NCBI GenBank assembly: GCA_023091735.1 | Contig: JALKBU010000720.1 | Location: forward strand, 1 to 26,703 | Length of the DNA stretch: 26,703 bases | Reading direction: 5' to 3' | Origin: Trichomonas tenax | Taxonomy: Eukaryota > Parabasalia > Trichomonadida > Trichomonadidae | Part shown: positions 1 to 9,753 of the stretch, in pieces | Numbering within the stretch: position 1 is the stretch's first letter | How the letters are laid out: every line of letters starts with the position of its first letter | Position numbers and translations under genes: made by a program | Notes under the pieces: generated by a model | What the model was told of the DNA's origin: nothing | Databases searched by the model: none | Seen by the model: the letters and a program-made list of their open reading frames with translations, nothing else

Positions 1-685
1 ATATATTATAATGAGTAAAGCACATCATGGCAAATCAATGTTTTTGATGCAAGATATATCTAATATTTTAATGAAATATAGACTTTGTTAGCTAATTCTT
101 TAATATATCATGCACAACATGATTTTGGACATTGTTGCTCAATAACTTAGCAGGAAGTTAATCCAGTGAGTTAAAAAACGAGTTTCGCTGACTTTGCGTA
201 TCAATTTTAGACAAGTTTAATTTAATTTAATTTTCACATTTGATTCAATGAATGATAATCAATGGAGTTAAGACAAATTATATAGCAACATCAGAATTGC
301 AGACAAAAAGCATGTGATAACAATTTAGTTATATTTATCACAAACTCTTTCACTTCTGAGTTATTATTACCAGCTTCTATCTGTCTAATCGCTCAACAGA
401 GCTTACGATTTTTCTCTCTAGATGGAATACCAGTTAATAGCTCATTTCTTGAACCAAAGAACTCAATATTTTGTTCCTAGTAAAATCACAGAAGCAACAA
501 ACACAATTCAACTCCAAAGGGAGCACTTTGTTTGCCACAAATTTGCTTTCTTATTTGAGAATTGCCCAATTGCTGTATTAAACTCATTGACAGCTACATG
601 TATTCCATTTTTTCAAGATTTTGATTTTCATTTCTTATATACAATGTAAATTAAATAAAATATCATTTATTTTTCTCATTATTTA
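1..685. other. AT-rich spacer, no supported gene
   Basis: This stretch precedes the 3' end of the minus-strand ankyrin pseudogene. It contains one 75-codon ATG-initiated frame at 422-649 on the plus strand. Its predicted protein shows no recognisable domain, and there is no TCA-Y-T/A initiator directly before it. I see no RNA gene, repeat array or transposon end here. Confidence 0.5.
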
Positions 686-1735
686 TTAATTATCATTGTC
701 ATCATCGTCGTCGTCATCGTTGTCATCATCATTGTTTTTTATATCATCAAGATCGACTTTTAAATCCTTTAAGCTATTTTCGAGACCTTTTATTTTCCCT
801 ACCATATATAACTGTGTCAGAAGTTGAGCAAACTCTTCATCTAATTTACATGCCAAATAAATAGCTGAAACACCCTTTTTGGTTTTAATAGTAGGATCAC
901 CACCGTGTCGGGCAATATCAATGGCAATTTCAGGGTTATTATTTGATAGGGCGTAAATCATAGCTGTTACTCCGTCCATATCCTGTGGATTGGGGTCTGC
1001 GCCTGCTTTGAGCAAAATCTTATATCATGAACAACCATTCATTGCGCAAAGCATCAGCGCTGTCAGGCCTTCCTCTTCTTTTGCCTCTAAGTTTGCGCCC
1101 TTTGCAATGAGTAATTTGACAATCTCTTTGTTGTTCTTAAAACATGCGCACATAAGAGGGGTGTTACCATTACCAACTGCTTTATTAATATCTGCGCCAG
1201 CTTCGATCAGCATCTTGGCAAACTCTGTGTTTTGAGCCTGAATAGCAGCATAAAGTGGGAATATAGAAGACTCATGTGTAACATTGATGTCTGCACCATT
1301 ATCTATTAAAAGCTTTTGTATTTCCGTTTTTCCATTTTTTGCCGCAAACATAAGAGGAGTATTCTTGTTGAGATCCATTCCAGTGCTGATTAAATATTTG
1401 GCGACATTTACGGCTTCATGAGCAATGCACATTTCCATGGCAGCCAATTGTTTTTCATTTGGTGCGTAAAGATCGGCACCTGCATCGACGAGAATCTTTG
1501 CAATCTCAACATCATCATTATCGATGGCAACATCCAATGCATGAAAACCTTCGACATTGATTGTGTTGACATCGTAGCCTGATTTTAGCATATTTTTGAT
1601 GAAATCCACTTTCTTAGCTCTGACAGCAAGGTGGAGGCGACTATTTGGATCCTCAAAGAGACCGATATTATACTTGTTCATCCAAAAATGAAGTGAAAAC
1701 GGTTTTTCTAAAATTCCAGTGAAACCATTTTCCAA
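686..1735 (-). pseudogene. Ankyrin-repeat protein, broken by an in-frame TGA and lacking a proper start
   Basis: One continuous minus-strand frame encodes about eight ankyrin repeats of the form G.TALM.A...N..EIVKLLI..GAD.N, ending in a very acidic Asp/Asn tail. The frame is cut by a single TGA at 1025-1027, in the middle of a repeat: NGCS, stop, then LLKAGADPN. The reading frame and repeat register are kept on both sides. No ATG opens the frame upstream. A stop lies just before 1735, and the first in-frame ATG is at 1681, inside what looks like N-terminal sequence. Ankyrin repeats are protein-binding solenoids, and they form very large families in trichomonads. I infer a 5'-truncated pseudogene; a sequencing error or a recent nonsense mutation in a young copy are the alternatives. 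Confidence 0.8.
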
Positions 1736-1819
1736 AACTACTAAAAAATTTTAATCAAATTGTTTTGTTCTGTTTAGCCGGGCCACACGACAAATGCTAT
1801 ACATTATGCTTTCAAACGT

Positions 1820-2402
1820 CTATTCGGTGATTTATTAAGTTTTCGATTTTTTTTGACAAATATAGCAAATATTCATAAAACATATGCAACAATTCATAAA
1901 AAATAAAGAAGGAATGAATAAAATAATGGAAAATAGGTTATCACAGAAAAATTCATTTTGAAATTTCATATTTATGATTTCTTGTTGGTATTATATGTTT
2001 ATAAATCCAAAGAATGATTTTAAAACTAACATCGACGTCATTCACATATTGATGATGTGAAATTAATTTATGATAGCTTTATAACTATCATTTGATTATC
2101 AATGTATGGTATTGATATAACAAAAAGAATCCTTTAAAACATTCATCAACAAAATCAAAGTTATTCCCATAAAGGATATCGATTGCGGTCATGATTTCAA
2201 CAATCTTTTCTAATTTTGCTTATTAGATTAAACAGCGATGCATCAATGAACATAATGAAATACTAACAATGAATCAATAGCCATGTAGAAGATAGTTTGC
2301 AATCATGATGCTATTAATGAATCAAGTCATTAATTATGATTTTATAAAAAATTCTTTAAATTTCGTTTCCATGAAAGAAAAAAAAAGCTATTCGGTGATT
2401 TA
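1820..2402 (+). repeat. 15-bp direct repeat pair in spacer
   Basis: CTATTCGGTGATTTA occurs at 1820-1834 and again at 2388-2402 in the same orientation. It is GC-richer than its surroundings, so chance identity is less likely than for the AT tracts. No coding content or inverted ends were seen between the copies. Confidence 0.4.
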
Positions 2403-3440
2403 CAATAAATAATGCCGAATTTATACATGAACATTAAATATAAAGACTTCAGCCATTCAACCAATTATCTCAGAACTTAAATTAAAAAATAATTAACCTT
2501 ATCAGAGTCGTTAAATAAAACAAGTCGTAACTATGAAAAATAAGCATGAGATATGTTTAAAACCCAGATATGTTATTAGTTGTCCATATCAGAAAATATT
2601 GCATTTATTCTAATGGTCAAATATTCAACATATAAGATCTGAAAGGTGAAGTAAACATAAACAATAAAAACAACTTTAGTTTTGCCATACTTTATGTTTC
2701 AATCAGCTCCAAACTGATTCGTTTTACAATGCACATATGAGCAAATGCATAAAAACTATTAGAATAGAAATACCATTGATTTAAAGAGTTATAAGTTAAC
2801 TCATTTGATGAAATCAAATTTTTGTCTAAAATATTACTCAGATTATGAGTAAATAGAGTGAAAACGAAAGCATGTTTTGCCTAATGAAACTTAGCTTTTT
2901 ATTTTGATGTTTATTAATTTGTTTTTAAATTATGCTTGTTTTGAGTAAGTTTACTTGAACACTATATTCAAAAGTTAATGTGCTATTCATTGTCAAGTAA
3001 ACACATGTTAAATACGTGATATTTTTTTAAATTATCAAATATTAAATATTTTTATAATTCATTTAATGTATTGATATAAAAATTGATATACTAAAATTTG
3101 GCAGCAGTTATTGAGCAATATTTGAAAGTTATTTATCATGAAATATAGAATAACTAAAATTCATAATATTGCTTTATCTAACATTTATATTTCAAAAATA
3201 AATAGCTATTTTATTAGCATTTATAGTATATTATCAATATATAGTTTTGTTCTAATTTTTTATAGTTTGAATATTGAGAAAAAACTCACTTTTCATACCC
3301 GAATAAACAAATAGAAAACAATATCCTAAAAACTCGATTTTGCAGTGTATTATTTAGTTCTCAGATGTGTAAATGCAGAAAAGCAAATTTTGGCCGCTTT
3401 TTAATTTTTTTGTAAGAAATTGTAAAAAAAAATATTTACA

Positions 3441-3456
3441 TCATTAAAATTGAAAA
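3441..3456 (+). promoter_or_regulatory. Initiator-type core promoter of the coiled-coil gene
   Basis: TCATTAAAATTG starts at 3441. It fits the trichomonad initiator TCA+1-Y-(T/A). With the A as transcription start, the 5' UTR would be 14 nt, within the short range typical of trichomonads. The same 12-mer is found at 9630-9641, and its first ten bases occur at 9727-9736. Confidence 0.6.
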
Positions 3457-6400
3457 ATGGAGAATCACTCCGGTTCATTCGAGGGCCGCGGTAATCAAGA
3501 CCAATTATCGCGTGTTCATCCTCTCATCCAGGCCGCGGGTCTCCTTCTGCAGCAAAATTCCCACTTAATCGCTAATAACCAACCGTTAAAACCGGAAACA
3601 TTCACTTCGATTAACGAACAGATCCAAAGCGCACTCGAATCGTCGAAAACAACAGCGAAAGCGTACGTATCCAATCCAAATTCGTTCCAAGATCCTTTAA
3701 TTTTGTGCGCCGCATTAAATGTTTTGCTTCAGACGCAGACTAAGCAGCTAAACAAGGCAAAGGAGGAATTGGAAGATGTCAAAGGCGAGAACCACACACT
3801 TAGCGAGAAAAATAACGCACTCGAAGCTCACATTTCAGATTTAATGCAGCAGCTTAACAGTTTGAAGGGAACACCATCGCTGGAAAGACAACTCAACGAC
3901 ACAAAGCAAGAACTTCAGGATACAAAAACAGCAATAAAGATGCAACAGACCAAGTATCAGAATGAAATTGAGCGATTGAAACAAAAGATCCAAGAAAGCA
4001 GAACAAAGTACGAGGAGTCCGAATCACAAATTTCCAAGATGCAGCAGGACGAAAACAAGGCAAAGCGCGAAGTGAATAAGAATTTCCAAGCTATTGCTGA
4101 TGCATTCGATGTTCCTGTCACGCAGGACGGCAATGCAATGGTAGCTGCGATTAAACAAAGACTTCTCCTTGAACCAACGGAACCATCAATCGTTGACGCG
4201 ATTTTGACTCAAATTCGTACAGCATCGCAGAAATACAATCAATTACTTGCTAAATTCAACGTTGGAAGTAACTCTGAGAACGTTCACGGAGAGATTGTCA
4301 AAGTTGTCGAGAATTCTCAAGCTAGAGCCATTCTTACACAACTTAGAACAGACTACGAAATCGATCCTTCAATTACAGATGTTGTTGACGCTGTTCACAC
4401 AATTGCATCTTGCCCAACAACAATTGTCGCAGACATCGTCAAGGATTTCGATCTCCCAGAGAACACAACACAGCACAATATCATTGATGCCCTGAAGGAG
4501 CATTTCGCGAGCTCAATACACGAGGAAGAGCAGCTTTCTCCAGACGCCATAGCTCTCAAGCAGGAGAACGAACAGCTCAAACAGAAGCAGAAAGTCCAGG
4601 AGATGCTTCTCTCCATCATCGGAACAGAGCCAGTTGTTTACGAGCAATTCAATGACAACCAAGTCAGCGAGCGCGATCTTCAAATGGAGCAAGAAGCCGC
4701 CGAGAACCTTCAGCACATTTCCAACATCGCATCTGATCTCGACTCAGCACAGAAGGAACTCCAGAACTACGAAAAGGTCCTTCAGGAGAACCAGAAGAAG
4801 GTTGAAGAGCTCCAGCGCACAAAGGACGAACAGATTGCTGCTGCCAAGCGTGAAATCCGCAACCAGTACAAGGCAAGAATCGAGAAGCTCGAAGGTATCG
4901 TTCAGGCATTGACGCCAAACGAGCAAATCATCCAGCAGCTCAAGCGCAAGGCCAAGATACTCATCAAGGAGAGAGACACTCTTGCACAGAAGGCAGCCGA
5001 ATACGAACAGACAATCGAGGAACTCAACAACGCAAAGGAGAACCTCAACAAGCAGCTCACAGAAGAAATGGAGAACAAAGAGACCCTCAAGAACGAAAAC
5101 ACAAAGCTTTCTCAGTCTCTCGCTGTTACACAGCAGTTGGTCATCGCTGCTGGTGAAAAATCTGAAGCAAACGACAAATACCAGAACATCATTGCTGAGC
5201 TTTCCAACAGCGCTCAACAGACAACAGAAGAACTCGCAGAGAACACCACACAACGTAACTCATTGTTCGCACTCGTCCACAAGCAACAGCAGCTCATCAT
5301 GGCTCTCGAAGAAAGCCTTCAGAGAAAGATGGAGAAGATGGAAGAGAATCCAGTCCACAATGAAGAAGAAGATGATGCTATTGTCGTCAGTAGAAATGTC
5401 ACAGTTGAAGAAGACAAGGACAACATTTCCACAGCTTTGAGCGAAGTTCCACTCAACGGAAGAGAAGACGAGCTCCATGACTTGGAGACAATCATGAAGA
5501 GCGATCAGAAGCCAAAGGAGAGAGATCTCAGAGCGATGATCTTGATGCTCACGAAGTTGAACGAGAGCACAAAGACAATCGAAAAGCTGAAGGATGAAGC
5601 CAAAAGCTTCTCCGATAAGAAGGAGATCATCAAGAAACTCCAGCAGATGCTCCACCAGCAACTATTGTTCATAGAGAGAATCCTGCAGACAAACGACGCC
5701 AATGTCTCAGAAGACGTCAGAAAGGCAATGACAGAAAACGTCGCCCGCATCCACGACTACTTGTCTTCAGAGGGCGCGGCATTCACAGAAGAGCAGTCAT
5801 TGTTCGATCTTCTTGGTCTCAAGGCCGATCCATTGGAGCTCAAGGCAGGAATCGAGAAACTCTTCGAAGAGTTCGAGGAAATCGAGTCCAATGATGGCAT
5901 CAGATTGCTTGTTTTGTTGCGCCAGGCCATCACAGCAAGCATGATCCTCAAGAGACTCGCTACAGAAGCCACAAAGCAATGCCAGAGGAATGCCAACGAG
6001 TTGAAGCTCCTCAAGGCAGACATGGAGAACTTCAGACAAGATGTCCAGAAGCGTGCCCAGAACAAGGAAAGAGAGGCAGAACTCGTTTTCAAGGAAGTCA
6101 AGGAGAAGAGAGAAGAACTCGAGAGGAAGCAGAAGGGCATCCAGAACATCCTCAGAGCCAACATCGCAAATCCAGATGCTCTTTCTGCCATCGATCAGTG
6201 CATCGAGCAGCTGAACGAAGGTGCAGAGTTCAATCTTGATGAAGGTGAATACCAGAAGACAGTCGAAGCAGAGCTTATCGAAAACAGAAAGAAGCTTCAA
6301 AAAGCAACAGAGCAACTCACACAGACACAAACAGAGCTCGATGAGCTTAGACAAACAACAACGCGCGAAATCGAGGAGGTTCAGGCAGCATCTGGACAGC

Positions 6401-7821
6401 TCCAGGAAGAGGCACAGACAGTCATCCAGACGCAGGGTGAAGAGCTGATGAAGTTGAGAGATGATCTCAAGGGTGCTAAGGAGCAGTTCGAGAAGATGAA
6501 GGCTGAGTTCACAACACTCAACACAGCCAACCAGGAACTCAAGGCACAGGCAGCTGCTGAGAAGAAGCGCGCTGATGCCGCTGAGAAGGCCAAGGAAGAG
6601 GAAGTTAATAGAATCAAGGAGAAAGCAGCACAGAAGGTCGACAAGGTCATGAAGATCCTTGCACAGGAGCAGAAGGTCAGAATCGACAAACTTGCTGCAA
6701 GAATCAAAGCCGTTCAGAGAGAGCTCAAGCAGCGCGATGAGGAAATCCAGAAGCGTGACGAGATCATCAACCAGCAGAATGAAAGCAACGAGAAGCTCTC
6801 ACAGAACTGCACACAGATCGAGGAAGAGATGCAACAGACAAAGACAGAGCACGAACAAGTTCTTGCCGAGTTAAGAGCTCAGGTCAACACTCTCCAGGAT
6901 CAGAACAAGTCGCTAGAACTCGAAAAGAAGGTTCTCCAGAGCACAATCAAGGCCCAGGAAGAAAAGGCCAAACGCGAAAAGCAGAACGCCGACAGCCAGA
7001 GCCAGCTCAGACAGTTCAAACAGGAGGCAGAGACACAGCGCAAGATCGATGCAATCAACGACGAATACGCTCAGAAATCTAAGGAATTCATCAGACAGAT
7101 CTATTCTTCATTCCCAGAGATTGTCGACTTCACTCGCCCATTGAACAATGCTTCTGCTCTCAAGATTCTCGAAGAGGTTGCTGAGAAGATGAAGCTCCTC
7201 CAGAGAGATGCCGAGAAGACAGAAGACTTAGAGCGCCAGATCAAGGAAGTCAGAAACATCACAAACTGCCCGAAGGGAATGCGCACATCCGCTGCCATCG
7301 CCGATATCATGGACACAGTTAAGGAGCAGCAGGAGAAGATTGCCGCACTCGAAGCTGCCAAGACGCAGCAGTCTCCAGCTAAGGCTGCCCAGCAGACGAA
7401 CGAGTGGGAGGACTGGGCAAAGAGAATGCATAAGGTCATCGCTTCTAATGTTGCTGCTCCACAGGATTCACAGAAGCTTCGTGCTGAACTTGAAACAGCA
7501 CTCTTTGCATCTACATCAGACAAATCTCTCATGAACAAGATGGAGATCCTTAGAGCCCAGAAGAAGCTCTTCTCTGCTAAGTCAGACTCTTTACAGCCAC
7601 AGCAGCAGTCTCAGCAATCACTTGTTTCTATCGTTTGTCTCCTCATGTTCACAAGAAGAGTCCAGAAAATCGCTAAGGCACTGCCGTCTGAGTTATCCTT
7701 CAAGCCACCGACAGATGAGATCCCACAGAAGTCAGATAACACACAGCAGTCGCTGCCAACATCACCACGCGCAAGCACTAAGTCTATCTCATCTGTATTT
7801 GGTGCCTCTGTTTTGAATTAA
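3457..7821 (+). CDS. Giant coiled-coil protein (1454 aa)
   Basis: The predicted protein is dominated by long heptad-bearing helices rich in Glu, Lys, Gln and Arg, from about residue 80 to 1330. Less charged segments at about 200-370 and 690-830 interrupt them and may be globular or hinge regions. Near the C-terminus, after a Gln-rich stretch, a short hydrophobic run (LVSIVCLLMF, about 1388-1397) is followed by basic residues and then a Ser/Pro-rich tail. That run is too short to be a confident membrane anchor. The start is the first ATG after a clear initiator. The gene is far richer in GC than its flanks, which argues for a real expressed gene. Such proteins in protists usually serve as cytoskeletal, Golgi-tether or centrosomal scaffolds. 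No family-specific motif allows a choice, so the function is unassigned. Confidence 0.9.
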   Translation: MENHSGSFEGRGNQDQLSRVHPLIQAAGLLLQQNSHLIANNQPLKPETFTSINEQIQSALESSKTTAKAYVSNPNSFQDPLILCAALNVLLQTQTKQLNKAKEELEDVKGENHTLSEKNNALEAHISDLMQQLNSLKGTPSLERQLNDTKQELQDTKTAIKMQQTKYQNEIERLKQKIQESRTKYEESESQISKMQQDENKAKREVNKNFQAIADAFDVPVTQDGNAMVAAIKQRLLLEPTEPSIVDAILTQIRTASQKYNQLLAKFNVGSNSENVHGEIVKVVENSQARAILTQLRTDYEIDPSITDVVDAVHTIASCPTTIVADIVKDFDLPENTTQHNIIDALKEHFASSIHEEEQLSPDAIALKQENEQLKQKQKVQEMLLSIIGTEPVVYEQFNDNQVSERDLQMEQEAAENLQHISNIASDLDSAQKELQNYEKVLQENQKKVEELQRTKDEQIAAAKREIRNQYKARIEKLEGIVQALTPNEQIIQQLKRKAKILIKERDTLAQKAAEYEQTIEELNNAKENLNKQLTEEMENKETLKNENTKLSQSLAVTQQLVIAAGEKSEANDKYQNIIAELSNSAQQTTEELAENTTQRNSLFALVHKQQQLIMALEESLQRKMEKMEENPVHNEEEDDAIVVSRNVTVEEDKDNISTALSEVPLNGREDELHDLETIMKSDQKPKERDLRAMILMLTKLNESTKTIEKLKDEAKSFSDKKEIIKKLQQMLHQQLLFIERILQTNDANVSEDVRKAMTENVARIHDYLSSEGAAFTEEQSLFDLLGLKADPLELKAGIEKLFEEFEEIESNDGIRLLVLLRQAITASMILKRLATEATKQCQRNANELKLLKADMENFRQDVQKRAQNKEREAELVFKEVKEKREELERKQKGIQNILRANIANPDALSAIDQCIEQLNEGAEFNLDEGEYQKTVEAELIENRKKLQKATEQLTQTQTELDELRQTTTREIEEVQAASGQLQEEAQTVIQTQGEELMKLRDDLKGAKEQFEKMKAEFTTLNTANQELKAQAAAEKKRADAAEKAKEEEVNRIKEKAAQKVDKVMKILAQEQKVRIDKLAARIKAVQRELKQRDEEIQKRDEIINQQNESNEKLSQNCTQIEEEMQQTKTEHEQVLAELRAQVNTLQDQNKSLELEKKVLQSTIKAQEEKAKREKQNADSQSQLRQFKQEAETQRKIDAINDEYAQKSKEFIRQIYSSFPEIVDFTRPLNNASALKILEEVAEKMKLLQRDAEKTEDLERQIKEVRNITNCPKGMRTSAAIADIMDTVKEQQEKIAALEAAKTQQSPAKAAQQTNEWEDWAKRMHKVIASNVAAPQDSQKLRAELETALFASTSDKSLMNKMEILRAQKKLFSAKSDSLQPQQQSQQSLVSIVCLLMFTRRVQKIAKALPSELSFKPPTDEIPQKSDNTQQSLPTSPRASTKSISSVFGASVLN

Positions 7822-8178
7822 GAATATTTTTTTATATTTATTTGCTTTTGAAAAATATTAAAAGAATTATTTCTTGAATTTTCGAGTAAAATAATTAATA
7901 ACATGCAAATAATGCATGAAAATATATATTTCCAATATGAAAATAGAGATATTTTATTATCGACAAAATTATGAGATTTCATGATTAAACGTAATCTTTT
8001 GAGATAAACGTATTTATATGTTCCACACATGAGCGGATCACATATAGTAATATTGTGGTTCATCTAATTAATGTTGAACATTGATTTCTCATCGAAATTA
8101 AATATAACTGATGTGTCACCATTTTTATCATTCGCAACATTGATGTCCTTTCTCCTCTTCTGAGGTATATTCGCTTAG
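7822..8178. other. AT-rich spacer
   Basis: This separates the coiled-coil gene from the convergent Myb pseudogene. A minus-strand 81-codon frame (7818-8063) overlaps the end of the coiled-coil gene and shows no domain. No other structure was recognised. Confidence 0.5.
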
Positions 8179-8565
8179 TTAGGTGCTTTTTAGAATATCT
8201 TGCAGCACAATAGGTCGATCATTCTTAATCTTTCTGCTTAGTACTTTATATCGATTATTAACCTGCGTATCTGTTCTCCTATTAAAGAACTTCGATATGG
8301 ACACCCAGTGTGGACCATTATTTTGCACAAGTTCCAATAAAGTTTGATCTTCTTGTTCCCTGAACGGATTCTTATCTTCTTCTTATATTCTGTCGTGGCA
8401 CTGCCTTGCATTCCTTGTCCCCGAAATTCCAGAGATTGTCCCCCAATCATTTTCTCCATACTTAAAAACAAGAATTCGCGGCGCATTGTCCTCACTGAGT
8501 GTGAAGTTTTTGCGCTTCGTTGGTCCAAATATCTTTTCTTGCTGCTCTAAACTGCCATTAATCAT
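8179..8565 (-). pseudogene. Myb-like DNA-binding protein (two repeats), broken by an in-frame TAA
   Basis: From an ATG at 8565 the minus strand encodes a Myb repeat with FTLSED, YGENDW, ISG and GTRNARQCHDR. The frame meets TAA at 8383-8385, then continues without shift into a second Myb repeat (NPFREQEDQ, NNGPHW, ISKFF, RRTDTQVNNRYKVL) and ends at TAA 8179-8181. The third tryptophan of the first repeat (normally CHDRW) is Ile, immediately before the premature stop, and the linker is short. A small deletion or mutation at this junction is therefore likely. Intact relatives bind promoter DNA as transcription regulators; trichomonads have large families of such short R2R3-like proteins. Two TGTCAA boxes lie 35-56 nt upstream of the ATG. 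Without repair or readthrough only one repeat would be made, so I call it a pseudogene. Confidence 0.85.
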
Positions 8566-8599
8566 TTTAATGTTTAAAATTTTCTGAGGAGGTTCTCAA

Positions 8600-8621
8600 T
8601 TGACATCTTCACCTTTTGACA
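8600..8621 (-). promoter_or_regulatory. Paired TGTCAA boxes upstream of the Myb pseudogene
   Basis: TTGACA occurs at 8600-8605 and 8616-8621 on the plus strand, which reads TGTCAA twice on the strand of the Myb frame, 35-56 nt before its ATG. The same hexamer, in either orientation, precedes five other starts in this window. Its role as a promoter element is inference. Confidence 0.35.
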
Positions 8622-9629
8622 GCGAATAACTGCACTATAACACTCAGAGGGCCCAATAATCATGTGCAAACGCATTTCTTACGTCAGAAAAAATCTCATT
8701 TTTTTGCAATACTTGAAAAACCACTCTACTGAAGTCGATCTACTGTTATTTGATGAGTTTTCGAAAAAAGCGAGATCAAATTTTTGTGGGTGGAAATGAT
8801 TTATTTTCTTTTCATTGCAAGTAAAAATGTCTCGCTAATATAATTTTAAAGAGTTTAGTTTTGATAAGTTCTAAAAAAAATAAAAAAAATATTTTTTCGT
8901 TAAACATTATTTAAACACAAATACTTCAATATTAAAATAAAATTATAAATAAACGAACGTTAACGAATTTTACTGTTTTTCATTAAAAATTGTAAAATTT
9001 TGAACGATGGAAAAATTGTAAAATATTTTAATACATTTTACTTTAATGTTGTTGATTTTTTTCTTTTGTCACTTTTGTCTCTTAAATTATCTTCTATCAT
9101 TCGGTCAAGAATCGAAACAAAACAGCATCGAGTCAGTGATATGCAGCTGTTGTAGAGGAGTTTTCATAAGAAAACGAAGGATTTTAGACACAATGAAAAT
9201 TTCTTTTCGAATTCCATCTTTTTCATACCGATATCTTGTAGATATGTGATAAGAAGGCTTAATAGATTATAAAAAGTAAATAATTAATGCTATTGCCCGC
9301 TCACTTGATAAGTTCATCAAATCTTTGGTTGTTTAGCGAATATCTATCAACTACTCTATTACGCAAAGCTTTATCTCGCATATCTTCATGCAAATATGAT
9401 AAATAAAATTGTCAGTTATCTTTATTTCACAAGGTTATCTAGAAATTAGTTGGAAAAAGTTAAATTATTATAACTAAACCATTAAATACTATATAGATAT
9501 TCAGTTGAGTCATATTTATCAATATAAGATTGTTTAAAATCCTGATTTTATTGAGAATCATTTCGATTTTGTTATATCCATTCGAGAATTTAGAATTAAA
9601 CTATTCATAAGTACTATAGTATAAGCACA

Positions 9630-9641
9630 TCATTAAAATTG
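9630..9641 (+). promoter_or_regulatory. Extra copy of the TCATTAAAATTG initiator-like 12-mer
   Basis: This is identical to the 12 bases at the presumed start site of the 3457 gene, but about 110 bases before the ATG at 9754. It could be an alternative start site giving a longer leader, or a chance or duplicated element. Confidence 0.35.
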
Positions 9642-9726
9642 CTCAAAATCAATCACATTTATAAAAAATTATTTCTCTTCGAAAACATTACAAATAAAAT
9701 ATACGTTAAAAATAATGATTAATTAA

Positions 9727-9753
9727 TCATTAAAATGCGAAAATGATGAAAAG
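9727..9753 (+). promoter_or_regulatory. Initiator and leader with upstream ATGs of the pseudokinase gene
   Basis: TCATTAAAAT at 9727-9736 matches the initiator consensus and would give a leader of about 25 nt. That leader contains out-of-frame ATGs at 9735 (a three-codon frame closed by TGA) and at 9743/9746 (closed by a TGA overlapping the main start). If the transcript begins at the A of the initiator, ribosomes would meet these first. Either they modulate translation or the true transcript start lies further downstream. Confidence 0.45.

Larger units (their letters stand above)
1736..3456. other. Long AT-rich intergenic region
   Basis: About 1.7 kb without a supportable ORF on either strand. 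The only structure I could pick out is a 15-base direct repeat (CTATTCGGTGATTTA) at 1820-1834 and 2388-2402. The last 20 bases hold the initiator of the following gene. No tRNA, rRNA or transposon termini were recognised. Confidence 0.6.
8566..9753. other. AT-rich spacer between divergently oriented genes
   Basis: This lies between the 5' ends of the minus-strand Myb pseudogene and the plus-strand pseudokinase gene, so it should hold both promoters. TTGACA boxes lie at 8600-8605 and 8616-8621 on the Myb side. TCATTAAAAT copies lie at 9630 and 9727 on the other side. A 67-codon ATG frame at 9046-9249 shows no recognisable domain and sits in ordinary AT-rich sequence. Confidence 0.5.

Noticed and set aside
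422..649. 75-codon ATG frame on the plus strand
   Set aside because: No domain, no initiator close upstream, composition like the spacer; could be real but cannot be supported.
686..730. Trinucleotide-like GTC/ATC run as a microsatellite
   Set aside because: It encodes the acidic Asp/Asn tail of the ankyrin frame, so it is explained by coding content.
4744..6354. Long antisense frames (up to 185 codons) opposite the coiled-coil gene
   Set aside because: They mirror the Glu/Lys/Gln-rich codon usage of the sense gene and encode Leu/Ser/Cys-rich nonsense; shadows of the sense frame.
7818..8063. 81-codon minus-strand frame with a hydrophobic stretch
   Set aside because: Overlaps the end of the coiled-coil gene, AT-driven composition, no motif.
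9046..9249. 67-codon ATG frame in the spacer
   Set aside because: No recognisable domain; composition and position are those of the spacer.
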